Numbered from the stretch's first letter, positions 35,741 through 45,430 are shown. The stretch is 64,000 nucleotides of DNA from Thalassospira sp. MCCC 1A01428 (GCF_002115825.1 NZ_JFJZ01000001.1:62001-126000); one strand, 5' to 3'. Program-made: numbers and translations. Notes: generated by a model not told the origin, from the sequence alone.

Positions 35741-37417
35741 TTAGCGCCCCAAAAGCCCTCGGGTTACGACCTGTGCCTGTATTTCGGCCGCCCCTTCAAA
35801 AATGTTTAATATGCGTGCGTCACACAAAACCCGGCTGATTTGGTATTCGGTGGCATAGCCATTACCGCCATGAATTTGCAGGGCATTATCCGCATTTGAC
35901 CATGCCACGCGGGCGCCGAGCAATTTTGCCATGCCCGCTTCGATGTCGCAGCGAATGTCCTGGTCTTTTTCAATGGCGGAAAAATAGGTCAGCTGGCGGG
36001 CAATCATGGTTTCCACCACCATCCAGGCGATTTTGCCGTACACACGCGGAAAGGCATAAAGCGGTTTGCCAAACTGGATGCGTTCCTGGGCATAGCGCAT
36101 GCCAATTTCCAGCGCATTTTGTGCCACGCCAACCGCACGGGCTGCGGTTTGGATGCGGGCGGATTCAAACGTTGCCATTAATTGTTTAAAACCCTGGCCT
36201 TCCACCCCGCCCAACAGGTTTTCGGCTGGCACACGAAAACCGTCAAAGCCCAGCTCATATTCCTTCATGCCGCGATAGCCCAAAACCTCGATCTCGCCGC
36301 CACTCATGCCCTCGGCGGGAAACGGGTTTTCATCGGTGCCACGTGGTTTTTCGGCCAGCAACATCGACAGGCCGCGATACCCGGCCTGATCGGGGTTGGT
36401 ACGTGTCATCAATGTCATCAAATCGGATCGGGCGGCGTGGGTGATCCATGTTTTGTTGCCCGAAACGCTGTAACAGTCGCCCTCTTTTATCGCACGGGTG
36501 CGCAAATTTGCCAGATCAGACCCGTTATTGGGTTCGGTAAACACAGCAGTGGGCAAAATTTCGCCCGATGCCAGCTTGGGCAGGTAATGGTTCTTTTGCG
36601 CATCGGTGCCGCCAAGGCGGATCAGTTCGGCGGCAATTTCGGACCGTGTACCGAGCGACCCCACTCCGATATAGCCGCGCGAAAGCTCCTCGGTCACCAC
36701 GCACATGGCGGTTTTACCCATGCCAAGGCCACCAAACTCTTCGGGAATGGTCAGGCCAAACACGCCCAGTTCGGCCATTTCATTGATAATTTCAATCGGA
36801 ATTAATTCATCGCGTTCGTGCCAACCGTGCGCATACGGGCTGACTTTTTCCTCAACAAAGCGACGAAACTGGTCGCGCACCATATCAAGGGTGTCGTCTT
36901 CCAGCCCGCCATTGCCAAACTGGCCGCTTGCCAGGCTGTCGCCGATTTCGTCGGCAATGGCGCGGCGTGTGGCATCAACATTGCCCTGCGCGATCAGTGT
37001 TTGCACCGATATGTCGGCGTTAAATCCGGCAATGGCTTCGGGGGGCGTGCCCAATGCGCCAAGGCGAATGATTTCACCTTGCGACATGGCAATGCCACCT
37101 GAAATCTGGGCCAGATATTCGCCAAAGGCCGCCTGCAAAATCAGTTGTTCCAACCGCCCGAATTTGTCCTGTTGTTCCAGCCTGCCTGCCCATGCGCGCA
37201 TTTGGCGCAGCGCGTTAACATAGGTGGCAAACCAGGCAAAGCCGTGGGCGGAAAACTGGTGTTTTTCCATTTGGTCGGCATCAAGTTTGCCATCCGGGCA
37301 AATGGTGGCACTGATGGCATCACGCGTGGCATCATAAAGCGGGTTCAGGGCGGAAAGGGCACCGTCACACAGGGATGTCAGGTTGGCGATCAGGGTGTTT
37401 TCTGTCATGGCATTCAT
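35741..37417 (-). CDS. mcd: Methylsuccinyl-CoA dehydrogenase
   Basis: A 558-residue acyl-CoA dehydrogenase with an extra N-terminal helical region of about 150 residues, the hallmark of Mcd in the ethylmalonyl-CoA pathway. Core motifs are GVFGLTIPEEFGGLGMGK, PTAVFTEPNNGSDLANL (FAD), YRGMKEYELGFDGF and the C-terminal IHGGNGYATEYQISR. It oxidises (2S)-methylsuccinyl-CoA to mesaconyl-CoA and passes electrons to ETF, encoded at 24.8-26.5 kb. It lies downstream of ccr on the same strand with a 258-base gap that contains an inverted repeat. The start is ATG 37417 or the ATG three codons later. Confidence 0.9.
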   Translation of the reverse strand: MNAMTENTLIANLTSLCDGALSALNPLYDATRDAISATICPDGKLDADQMEKHQFSAHGFAWFATYVNALRQMRAWAGRLEQQDKFGRLEQLILQAAFGEYLAQISGGIAMSQGEIIRLGALGTPPEAIAGFNADISVQTLIAQGNVDATRRAIADEIGDSLASGQFGNGGLEDDTLDMVRDQFRRFVEEKVSPYAHGWHERDELIPIEIINEMAELGVFGLTIPEEFGGLGMGKTAMCVVTEELSRGYIGVGSLGTRSEIAAELIRLGGTDAQKNHYLPKLASGEILPTAVFTEPNNGSDLANLRTRAIKEGDCYSVSGNKTWITHAARSDLMTLMTRTNPDQAGYRGLSMLLAEKPRGTDENPFPAEGMSGGEIEVLGYRGMKEYELGFDGFRVPAENLLGGVEGQGFKQLMATFESARIQTAARAVGVAQNALEIGMRYAQERIQFGKPLYAFPRVYGKIAWMVVETMIARQLTYFSAIEKDQDIRCDIEAGMAKLLGARVAWSNADNALQIHGGNGYATEYQISRVLCDARILNIFEGAAEIQAQVVTRGLLGR

Positions 37418-37565
37418 GGCTTTATCCTGTCAGGCGGCACCTTGCGGCACACATCATGGTAAGGCGTTGGTCGTGCAAGTGGCGGTATTTCGGTATTATC
37501 GGGGCCAATATGATGCGACGCCCGCTTTAAGGCGCAAAGATATTTATAAATGAAAACCGGGACGT

Positions 37566-37601
37566 GATCCTGCCCGTAACGGGCGAGGTTCGGGCAGGAT
37601 C
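37566..37601. repeat. Inverted repeat between ccr and mcd
   Basis: Arms gatcctgcccg (37566-37576) and cgggcaggatc (37591-37601) are exact reverse complements with a 14-base loop. It lies in the 258-base gap between ccr and mcd. On the minus strand it is followed by acgtcccggttttcattt, so it may act as a partial terminator or as an mRNA-stabilising hairpin at the end of the ccr message. Confidence 0.75.
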
Positions 37602-37675
37602 GCGCCGGTCACAGTCGAAAGTGGCAAGGGATGCGTGTCGAGGGAACCAAACCATCATCGCCTGCCATGTGGGAT

Positions 37676-38965
37676 TTATCCTTCGACTGCGTCTTCAAGG
37701 GTGCGCATACCCGGTCGTTTGGCCTGAACCAGCACCGCCATGTTGCCGGGCTTGTGTTCGTTGCGCATCATTTTCATGTGGGCACGCGGTATATCTTCCC
37801 ACGAAAATACATCTGACATGCTAGGGTCGATCCGGCGTTCGATCACCAGTTTGTTGGCCTGTGCCGCCTGTTTGAGGTTGGCAAAGTGGCTGCCCTGAAT
37901 GCGTTTTTGCCGCATCCAGACAAAACGGGCATCGAATGTCAGGTTAAAGCCGGTGGTGCCGGCGCAAAACACCACCATGCCGCCGCGTTTGACCACATTG
38001 CACGATACGGGGAAGGTTTGCTCGCCCGGATGTTCAAACACAATGTCGACATCCACGCCCTTGCCGGTAATATCCCAGATCGCCTTGCCAAATTTGCGCA
38101 CTTCTTTCATGTAGGCACCAAATTCCGGGCCATTCACGGTGGGAAGCTGGCCCCAGCAATCAAAATCCTTGCGGTTGATGACGGCTTTGGCCCCCAGACC
38201 CAGCACAAATTCGCGTTTGCTTTCATCGGAAATAACGCCAATGGCATTGGCCCCGGCGGTGGTAATCAGCTGGATCGCCATTGACCCCAAACCACCCGAT
38301 GCCCCCCATACCAGCACGTTATGGCCGGGCCGCAAAATATGCGGGCGATGCCCAAACAACATGCGATAGGCCGTTGCCAGTGTCAGCGTATAACACGCAC
38401 TTTCTTCCCATGTCAGGTGTTTGGGGCGTGGCATTAATTGTTGCGATTGCACATTGGTAAACTGGGCAAAGGAGCCATCGGGCGTTTCATAACCCCAAAT
38501 GCGCTGGGTCGGCGATAACATCGGGTCGCCGCCATTGCATTCCTCGTCGTCGCCATCATCCTGATTACAGTGAATGACCACTTCATCACCCACTTTCCAG
38601 CGGGTGACCTTGGACCCCACCGCCCAGACAATGCCCGACGCGTCGGAACCGGCAATGTGGAACGGTTCGCTATGGACATCAAATACCGAAATCGGTTTGC
38701 CAAGGGCCGCCCACACGCCGTTGTAATTGACCCCGGCCGCCATCACCAGCACCAGAACCTCGTGCGAGTCGAGAACCGGAACATCAACCACTTCGCATTG
38801 CATTGCGGTATCGGGTTCGCCATGCCGTTCGCGGCGAATGGCCCAGGCATACATCTGTTTTGGCACATGGCCCAGCGGCGGAATTTCGCCAATGTCATAA
38901 AGGTCTTTGACGTCCGGTCCGCCCCGGTACGAAATAATCTCAGCGGCGGTGTTCATGGCCTTCAC
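37676..38965 (-). CDS. ccr: Crotonyl-CoA carboxylase/reductase
   Basis: A 429-residue medium-chain dehydrogenase/reductase that reductively carboxylates crotonyl-CoA to ethylmalonyl-CoA with NADPH and CO2, the key step of the ethylmalonyl-CoA pathway. Diagnostic stretches are AAGVNYNGVWAALGKPISVF, HIAGSDASGIVWAVG, LVWGASGGLGSMAIQL and FEHPGEQTFPVSCNVVKRGG. Length and the long central region distinguish it from simple alcohol dehydrogenases. It is divergent to ecm with 243 bases between and upstream of mcd on its own strand, so the three pathway genes are clustered. Confidence 0.95.
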   Translation of the reverse strand: MKAMNTAAEIISYRGGPDVKDLYDIGEIPPLGHVPKQMYAWAIRRERHGEPDTAMQCEVVDVPVLDSHEVLVLVMAAGVNYNGVWAALGKPISVFDVHSEPFHIAGSDASGIVWAVGSKVTRWKVGDEVVIHCNQDDGDDEECNGGDPMLSPTQRIWGYETPDGSFAQFTNVQSQQLMPRPKHLTWEESACYTLTLATAYRMLFGHRPHILRPGHNVLVWGASGGLGSMAIQLITTAGANAIGVISDESKREFVLGLGAKAVINRKDFDCWGQLPTVNGPEFGAYMKEVRKFGKAIWDITGKGVDVDIVFEHPGEQTFPVSCNVVKRGGMVVFCAGTTGFNLTFDARFVWMRQKRIQGSHFANLKQAAQANKLVIERRIDPSMSDVFSWEDIPRAHMKMMRNEHKPGNMAVLVQAKRPGMRTLEDAVEG

Positions 38966-39114
38966 TCCTTTTTCGGGCCGCGTGCGGCACGGAATAACGA
39001 CTTGTCGGCTTGGGGAAGGCGTAAGTTTTCCGATTCCCCGATGGTAATGGCATCTAACGCTTTGGTTTCACTGCATTGCGTAATTTCGCTTTTATCGCGT
39101 TGCACAAATTGTTA

Positions 39115-39147
39115 TATAATTACCCATAACTTGTCTAGTGGGTAATT
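39115..39147. promoter_or_regulatory. Inverted repeat overlapping a TATAAT box in the ccr-ecm intergenic region
   Basis: AATTACCCA (39118-39126) and TGGGTAATT (39139-39147) are perfect 9-base arms with a 12-base spacer. The left arm overlaps a consensus TATAAT (39115-39120) oriented toward ecm; no good -35 is seen at the right distance. The position suits an operator for pathway control, for example by a RamB/CcrR-type regulator, but the regulator is not identified. Confidence 0.5.
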
Positions 39148-39208
39148 TAAGAACGTTTTGACGAAATAATCGGAAAGCGTTTAAGCAACAAATGTACGCG
39201 AGGTCGCC

Positions 39209-41269
39209 ATGTCATCAGATCGCACACGCACTGCAACATCGCCGGAACGCGACCGGCCGTGGCTGATTCGCACCTATGCCGGGCACAGTTCGGCTCAGGC
39301 ATCAAATGCGCTGTATCGGCAAAACCTGGCCAAGGGGCAAACCGGCCTGTCGGTGGCGTTCGATTTGCCCACCCAGACCGGATATGATTCCGACCATGTG
39401 CTGGCGCGCGGCGAGGTCGGCAAGGTGGGGGTTCCGGTATCGCATCTGGGCGATATGGAAACCCTGTTTGAGGGTATCCCGCTGGATAAAATGAATACAT
39501 CCATGACCATCAACGCCCCGGCGGCATGGTTGCTGGCGTTGTATATCGCGGTGGCGGAAAAGCAGGGCGTAAAGCGCGCCGATTTGCAGGGCACGACGCA
39601 AAACGACATCATCAAGGAATATCTTTCGCGCGGGACTTATATTTTCCCGCCCGCCCCCAGTTTGAAACTGATCACCGATGTGGCGGCCTTTACCTATCGC
39701 GAGGTGCCCAAATGGAACCCGATGAATGTGTGTTCCTATCACTTGCAGGAAGCCGGGGCGACGCCGGAACAGGAACTGGCCTTTGCCCTGGCAACCGCCA
39801 TTGCCGTGCTGGATGCCGTGCGCAGCTCGGGCCAGGTGCCAGAGGACGAATTTGGCCAGGTGGTAGGGCGAATTTCGTTTTTTGTGAATGCCGGTATTCG
39901 TTTTGTCACTGAAATTTGCAAAATGCGGGCGTTTTGCGAGCTATGGGATGAAATTACCCAAACCCGTTATGGCATTAGCGATGAAAAATTCCGCCGGTTT
40001 CGTTATGGCGTACAGGTGAATTCACTGGGGCTGACCGAACAGCAACCTGAAAACAATGTATACCGGATTTTGATTGAAATGCTGTCGGTGGTGTTGTCGA
40101 AAAACGCCCGGGCGCGCGCCGTGCAGCTTCCGGCCTGGAACGAGGCGCTGGGGTTGCCGCGCCCGTGGGATCAGCAATGGTCGTTGCGCCTGCAACAGAT
40201 CATGGCCTATGAAACCGACCTTCTGGAATATGAAGACCTGTTTGATGGCAACCCGGCGATAGAGCGCAAGGTGGCAACGTTAAAACAGGGCGCATTGGCC
40301 GAACTGGCGAAAATAGATGCCATGGGCGGGGCGATTGCGGCGGTGGATAGCGGCTATATGAAGGGCGAACTGGTGAAGTCCAATGCACAGCGTTTGTCCG
40401 ATATTGAAAACGATGTAACCCGCATTATTGGGGTAAATGCTTTTGTTGAAACCGAACCCTCGCCGTTAACCGCAGATGGTATTCAGTCGATCATGATGGT
40501 CGATGACATGGTCGAACACGAGCAGATTGAAAAACTGAAAGGATGGCGTTCCGGCCGTGATCAGGCCGCCATTGCCAAAAGCCTTGCCGGTCTTGAAGCT
40601 GCCGCACGCGAAAATCGCAACATCATGGAAAGTTCCATCGCATGTGCCCACGCCGGGGTTACGACCGGGGAATGGTCCGAAACCCTCCGTCAAGTCTTTG
40701 GCGAATATCGTGCACCAACCGGGGTCACATCCATGATTGTGACAGGCGAGGAGGACAACATCAAAAAACTGCGCAGTCGTGTGGCTGAAATTTCCGAAAA
40801 GCTTGGCGAGCGGATGAAAATGCTGGTCGGAAAGCCGGGGCTGGATGGGCATTCCAACGGGGCTGAACAAATCGCGGTCAAGGCGGGGGATGCCGGAATC
40901 GAAGTCCTTTATGACGGCATTCGCTGGACGCCTGATAAACTGGTGCGTAACGCCATTGACGAAGGTGCCCATGTGATCGGCCTTTCGATTCTGTCTGGCT
41001 CGCATGTGGCGCTGGTTCGTGAAGTTGTAAATGGTTTACGGGCGCATGGGGCGGGGCATATCCCTGTTGTTGTTGGCGGTATCATTCCCAATTCAGATAT
41101 ACTTGTTTTGCGTCAGATGGGCGTATCGGCGGTTTATACGCCCAAGGATTACCAACTGGTCCGGGTGATTTCTGAAATTGTCGATCTGGTGGATCGCAAA
41201 TTATCTGAGTATCCGGCCCCGCGTAATGTTGAAGGCGCGCCTGACGCGGGCCAAACCAGCATCTATTGA
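39209..41269 (+). CDS. ecm: Ethylmalonyl-CoA mutase
   Basis: A 686-residue adenosylcobalamin-dependent mutase converting ethylmalonyl-CoA to methylsuccinyl-CoA. The N-terminal barrel has RTYAGHSSAQASNALYRQNL and LSVAFDLPTQTGYDSDH (substrate loop); the C-terminal B12 domain has the D-x-H-x2-G signature LDGHSNGAEQ around residue 548 and SILSGSHVALV. Single-chain form and length fit Ecm better than the two-subunit methylmalonyl-CoA mutase. A GAGG site precedes the ATG. It is divergent from ccr; cofactor supply could come from the pduO product. Confidence 0.93.
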   Translation: MSSDRTRTATSPERDRPWLIRTYAGHSSAQASNALYRQNLAKGQTGLSVAFDLPTQTGYDSDHVLARGEVGKVGVPVSHLGDMETLFEGIPLDKMNTSMTINAPAAWLLALYIAVAEKQGVKRADLQGTTQNDIIKEYLSRGTYIFPPAPSLKLITDVAAFTYREVPKWNPMNVCSYHLQEAGATPEQELAFALATAIAVLDAVRSSGQVPEDEFGQVVGRISFFVNAGIRFVTEICKMRAFCELWDEITQTRYGISDEKFRRFRYGVQVNSLGLTEQQPENNVYRILIEMLSVVLSKNARARAVQLPAWNEALGLPRPWDQQWSLRLQQIMAYETDLLEYEDLFDGNPAIERKVATLKQGALAELAKIDAMGGAIAAVDSGYMKGELVKSNAQRLSDIENDVTRIIGVNAFVETEPSPLTADGIQSIMMVDDMVEHEQIEKLKGWRSGRDQAAIAKSLAGLEAAARENRNIMESSIACAHAGVTTGEWSETLRQVFGEYRAPTGVTSMIVTGEEDNIKKLRSRVAEISEKLGERMKMLVGKPGLDGHSNGAEQIAVKAGDAGIEVLYDGIRWTPDKLVRNAIDEGAHVIGLSILSGSHVALVREVVNGLRAHGAGHIPVVVGGIIPNSDILVLRQMGVSAVYTPKDYQLVRVISEIVDLVDRKLSEYPAPRNVEGAPDAGQTSIY

Positions 41270-41287
41270 TTGCGGTGGATTGCGGTT

Positions 41288-41908
41288 TCAGGATGCGACC
41301 GGTGAAGGGCTGATCAGGCTAGGCCACGTCGCCATTGCCGCGTTAGCAACGGCGATCAGTTCATGGCGCGTCGCACCGTCACGTGCCTGGATCGACATGC
41401 CATACTGCACCGTCGTATAATAGTTTGCCATATTATCGATATTTGCATCGGGCGGGATAAGGCCGTCATGTTGCGCTTTGGCATATAGTTTCTTCAGGTT
41501 GCCGATAGTGAGACGGCGCAGATCACGCAGGGCCTGATTGATATTTGCATGGTTTGAAACCGCCTGTGGTGCGGCGAGTACCACCATGCATCCATGTGGC
41601 GTGTCATCTTGGGTGTAAAGGCATGCCGTTGTGGTCAGAACATGCTGTGTCGCGTCCTTTGGGTGGTGAAAGCGTTCCATATCGCCCCAAAGTCTTGCGC
41701 CATATTGGCTATTGTAACGCTCCACCACTTCTTCAAACAGCGATTGCTTGTCACCAAAGGCAGCATACAGGCTTGGTGGCTTCATATTCATTGCCGTCGT
41801 TAAATCCGAGATAGACGTGCTTTCATATCCTTTGGCCCAGAAAATCACCATTGCCTGCTCCAGCGCAGTATCCCGGTCAAAGTTCCGGGGGCGTCCACGT
41901 TCGGCCAT
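41288..41908 (-). CDS. TetR/AcrR-family transcriptional regulator
   Basis: A 206-residue repressor with an N-terminal helix-turn-helix: GRPRNFDRDTALEQAMVIFW, KGYESTSISDLTTAMNMKPP and SLYAAFGDKQSLF. The C-terminal domain holds a DTPHGCMVV segment and belongs to the same subfamily as the TetR protein at 60499-61110. It ends only 18 bases from the converging ecm stop. It is divergent from an SDR gene, and a 22-bp near-palindrome in the shared 122-base spacer is the likely operator. Confidence 0.92.
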   Translation of the reverse strand: MAERGRPRNFDRDTALEQAMVIFWAKGYESTSISDLTTAMNMKPPSLYAAFGDKQSLFEEVVERYNSQYGARLWGDMERFHHPKDATQHVLTTTACLYTQDDTPHGCMVVLAAPQAVSNHANINQALRDLRRLTIGNLKKLYAKAQHDGLIPPDANIDNMANYYTTVQYGMSIQARDGATRHELIAVANAAMATWPSLISPSPVAS

Positions 41909-41990
41909 TGAGAAAAACCTCGCATTTCATGAATTATGTAATGACCGATAAATAAATGGCTTGACGAATGATTGCAAGGGGCGCATTTGT

Positions 41991-42012
41991 TTTTGTAGTG
42001 AGCATTACAAAA
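41991..42012. promoter_or_regulatory. Candidate TetR operator upstream of the SDR gene
   Basis: A 22-base near-palindrome: outer arms TTTTGTA and TACAAAA are perfect, and two more inner positions match. It sits 19 bases before the SDR start codon, over or just after its promoter. A second related sequence, ATTATGTAAT, lies nearer to the regulator gene (about 41934-41943). Confidence 0.55.
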
Positions 42013-42030
42013 TTATTGGAGTTTCCAGAA

Positions 42031-42771
42031 ATGACCCAACTCAACGGTAAAATGGCATTGGTAACCGGCGGCAGCCGGGGCATCGGTGCCGCCATCGCAA
42101 AACGCCTGGCTCGTGACGGGGCTGCGGTTGCCATCACTTATGGTAATGCAGCTGACAAGGCCGCCGAAGTTGTTACCGAAATCAAGGCAGCCGGGGGCGA
42201 GGCCCTTGCGATTAAGGCCGACAACCGTGACCCGGAGGCGGTACGCGCCGCGATCGAGGAAGTGGCAAAAACGTTCGGAAAGATTGATATACTGGTTAAC
42301 AATGCTGGCATACTAAGTGGCGGCTCTATCGAGGATGAAACACTTGAATCGTTTGATCGTATTGTTGACGTCAATATCCGCGGGGTGTTTGTCGCGGTTC
42401 AGGCTGCCCTGAAACATATGCCCGATGGCGGGCGCATCATCACCACCGGCAGCAGCCTTGCACACAAGGTTCCATTTCCTGGTATCAGTCTTTATTCCAT
42501 GACCAAATCAGCACTGATCGGTTTCACCCGCGGGGTCGCCCGTGATTTGGGCGCGCGGGGCATTACTGTCAATTTGTTGCATCCGGGGCCGACCAACACC
42601 GACATGAACCCGGAACATGGTGAAAACGGCGACGCGATGCGCAGCTTCATGGCGATTAAGCAATTTAGTCGTTCCGAAGATACCGCAGGTTTGGTTTCCT
42701 GGTTGGCAAGTGACGAGGCGCGCACGGTTACCGGTGCCGAATTCACGGTCGACAGCGGCTTGAACGCCTGA
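42031..42771 (+). CDS. Short-chain dehydrogenase/reductase
   Basis: A 246-residue classical SDR with TGGSRGIGAAIAKRLA near residue 12, VNNAG around 89, catalytic Ser in TTGSSLAH and the YSMTK motif. It resembles 3-oxoacyl-ACP-reductase-like SDRs of the FabG group but also quorum or xenobiotic-linked reductases often found opposite TetR genes. GGAG precedes the ATG at 42031. Expression is probably repressed by the divergent TetR protein. Substrate unknown. Confidence 0.9.
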   Translation: MTQLNGKMALVTGGSRGIGAAIAKRLARDGAAVAITYGNAADKAAEVVTEIKAAGGEALAIKADNRDPEAVRAAIEEVAKTFGKIDILVNNAGILSGGSIEDETLESFDRIVDVNIRGVFVAVQAALKHMPDGGRIITTGSSLAHKVPFPGISLYSMTKSALIGFTRGVARDLGARGITVNLLHPGPTNTDMNPEHGENGDAMRSFMAIKQFSRSEDTAGLVSWLASDEARTVTGAEFTVDSGLNA

Positions 42772-43012
42772 TCGGGGAAATTTTTCCCGGAACCTGAACG
42801 ATCATTGGTGTGGTGAACAGGCGCATCTGCGACCCTCATCTGGCCCGTGCGGGGGTCATGAATGTTTTATACCCGGAACCTGATGTTTGAAATGGTGGCA
42901 GCCACTGTCCCGCACTTGGCAGTTGGTTGGCTTGTCTTACGCCTGATAAGCAGTGCGATGCTGCCATGTCATCCCTGCTTACACAGGCCGGTTTATCAAA
43001 ACACCATCTTTA

Positions 43013-45430
43013 TCAGTCGTCGCCGTTAACCGGTTGGGTATCAATGATACCGGCTTTGTATTTTGCGGCCCGTTCCGTAACCCATTTTTCAAAAACGGGG
43101 ACGGGCAGGGGTTTGGAAAACAAAAAGCCCTGAATAAAATCGCAGCCTTTGGCTTGCAAATATTTCAGCTGTTCGATTTCTTCCACACCTTCGGCAACCA
43201 CATCAAGATGCAGGCTGTGCCCAAGGCCGATGACGGCATCGACAATAGCTTTGTCGTCAGGGTCCACATTGATGTCGTTAACAAAGGACCGATCAATTTT
43301 GATCGAGGTAACCGGGAACCGTTTGAGGTAATTCAGCGATGAATAGCCTGTGCCAAAATCGTCAATCGAAATGCCAACGCCCAGCTTTTTCAGTTCCTTC
43401 AGGGTGGAAACGGCTTTTTCCGGGTTGTTCATCAGGATCGATTCGGTAATTTCCAGTTCCAGCGTGCCTTGGGGCAACTTGGTTGTTTGCAGCGTCTGGG
43501 TGACGGTGCGCACCAGTTCAGCATCCTGAAACTGTGCCGGTGACAGGTTAACTGCCATGCGTAAATCGGGCATGCCGTTTTCGCGCCAGATTTGCGTTTG
43601 TTTGCAAGCTTCGCGTAGCACCCAAGCCCCCAGGCGATTGATCAATCCGCATTCCTCGGCGACTGAAATAAACTCGCCGGGCAAAATCAGGCCGCGTTCG
43701 GGGTGGTTCCAGCGCACAAGGGCTTCGGCCCCAACCACCTGTTCGGTCTGGCAATCGACCTTGGGCTGGTAAAACAGTTCCAACTGGTTGTAATCCAGCG
43801 CGTTGCGCAGGTCTTCCTCGATGGTTTTACGTTCCTTGACCCGCTCATGCATGGAGGGCAGGAAGAACCGGTAATTATTGCGGCCTTCGGCCTTGGCGGC
43901 ATACATCGCCATATCGGCGTTTTTAACCAGCTGTTCGGGGTTGTCGCCATCTTCGGGGAACAGGGTAATGCCGACTGACGCGGTTGAATGCAGGCGAATG
44001 CCCCGGCAGTCAAACGGTTGGGCCAATTCGTCAATAATGCGCTGTGCCAGCACAATGGTGTCTTCGATATTTTGAACGTCGGTCTGGATGATGGCAAATT
44101 CATCCCCGCCCAAACGCGCGGCGGTATCTGAATCGCGAATGATGCGCGACAGGCGTTGCCCCATTTCCTGTATCATCAAATCGCCCACATCGTGGCCGAA
44201 ATGGTCGTTGATATCCTTGAACCGGTCCAGGTCAACAAACAGTACCGTCAGACCACGCTGAAACCGCCGGGCTGAAAGCAGGGCCTGACGCAACCGGTCC
44301 AAAAACAGGGTGCGGTTGGGCAGGCTGGTCAGCACGTCATGCACGGCAAGGTGGCGCATTCGGGCTTCGGTTTGTTTGCGTTCGGTAATGTCGGTATAGG
44401 TGGCAACGTAACCGCCACCAGGCATCGGGTTATGGTCCACCTGCACAACCCGGCCATTGGGGCGGGTGCGTTCCATGCGGTAAGGTTCGCGGCGCCGGGC
44501 AATCGCCACCCGGTCGGAAATCAGGGCGGGAATGCTGACCTCGCCATATTCCCCGCGTTCGCCGTTAAAGCGTAAAATATCGGAAAGGGGCGTTCCTTCC
44601 TTCACCAGATCGCGCGGCAGGTTCAAAAGCTCGATATAGCGTTCGTTCCACACCATCAGGTTCAAATCCTGATCAAACAGGCAAATTCCCTGGCCGATAT
44701 TATGAAGGGTTGCTTCTAGCAGGGCCTGTTTGCGCTGGGCTTCTTCCTGGGCCTGGCCTTGCAGGGCCACCATTTCGTTATATTCGCGAATCAGCAGGCC
44801 CAGTTCATCAACACTGTTCCATTCCACCGGGCGCCGCAGGCGGCCATGTTTGGTCATGCGGATGGAATGCAAAAGCCGTGAAAGGGGTTCCTTGATCGAA
44901 CGGCGATTGGCGATCAGCAGGCTGGCGGTCACCACGGCAATCAGCAGGCCAAACAGGATCAGATCGATCAGAATTCGGCGCCACAAAAGTTCGCGTACGC
45001 GCTCTTCGGTAAAGTAAATAACCAGCTCGCCCACATCGTGGCGGACATTGTTCCGTTCAAAATAAACCCGGCGCGACAGACGTAATGTATCGTTAAGGTC
45101 GCCCTGCGATGCCCCGGTGCGGGCAAATTCGGTGCCATCCGCGCCAAGGGCACGCACGGCAACAATATCGCGGTCGCGGCTCATGGCGTTCAGCGCCGAT
45201 TCGATGTTATCAACATCAAGATACCAGAAGGGTGTCGCCAGAACGCGGGCATTGATATCGGCGGTTTGTTCGATTTTTTCGTTCAAATCGTCACGCAGCA
45301 CAATATAGCTGGCATAACCAAAGATAACGAACAGGATAAGACAACACAGGGCCACCAGCGGCAGAGCAATAAACAGCAGCCGGCTGCTAAGCGATTTTCG
45401 CTGCAAAAAGCCGTGAGACCCGTGCGGCAA
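43013..45430 (-). CDS. Membrane GGDEF-EAL protein with HAMP and PAS domains
   Basis: An 805-residue c-di-GMP enzyme. Two membrane helices (about 18-42 and 153-173) bracket a periplasmic sensor; a HAMP segment and a PAS domain (GQGICLFDQDLNLMVWNERY) follow. The GGDEF domain has an intact RLGGDEFAI motif preceded at five residues by RDSD, a canonical inhibitory I-site. The EAL domain has GAEALVRWNHPERG and the DDFGTGYSSL loop, so both cyclase and phosphodiesterase activities are possible. It stands alone; the gap downstream (42772-43012) shows no gene. Confidence 0.93.
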   Translation of the reverse strand: MPHGSHGFLQRKSLSSRLLFIALPLVALCCLILFVIFGYASYIVLRDDLNEKIEQTADINARVLATPFWYLDVDNIESALNAMSRDRDIVAVRALGADGTEFARTGASQGDLNDTLRLSRRVYFERNNVRHDVGELVIYFTEERVRELLWRRILIDLILFGLLIAVVTASLLIANRRSIKEPLSRLLHSIRMTKHGRLRRPVEWNSVDELGLLIREYNEMVALQGQAQEEAQRKQALLEATLHNIGQGICLFDQDLNLMVWNERYIELLNLPRDLVKEGTPLSDILRFNGERGEYGEVSIPALISDRVAIARRREPYRMERTRPNGRVVQVDHNPMPGGGYVATYTDITERKQTEARMRHLAVHDVLTSLPNRTLFLDRLRQALLSARRFQRGLTVLFVDLDRFKDINDHFGHDVGDLMIQEMGQRLSRIIRDSDTAARLGGDEFAIIQTDVQNIEDTIVLAQRIIDELAQPFDCRGIRLHSTASVGITLFPEDGDNPEQLVKNADMAMYAAKAEGRNNYRFFLPSMHERVKERKTIEEDLRNALDYNQLELFYQPKVDCQTEQVVGAEALVRWNHPERGLILPGEFISVAEECGLINRLGAWVLREACKQTQIWRENGMPDLRMAVNLSPAQFQDAELVRTVTQTLQTTKLPQGTLELEITESILMNNPEKAVSTLKELKKLGVGISIDDFGTGYSSLNYLKRFPVTSIKIDRSFVNDINVDPDDKAIVDAVIGLGHSLHLDVVAEGVEEIEQLKYLQAKGCDFIQGFLFSKPLPVPVFEKWVTERAAKYKAGIIDTQPVNGDD

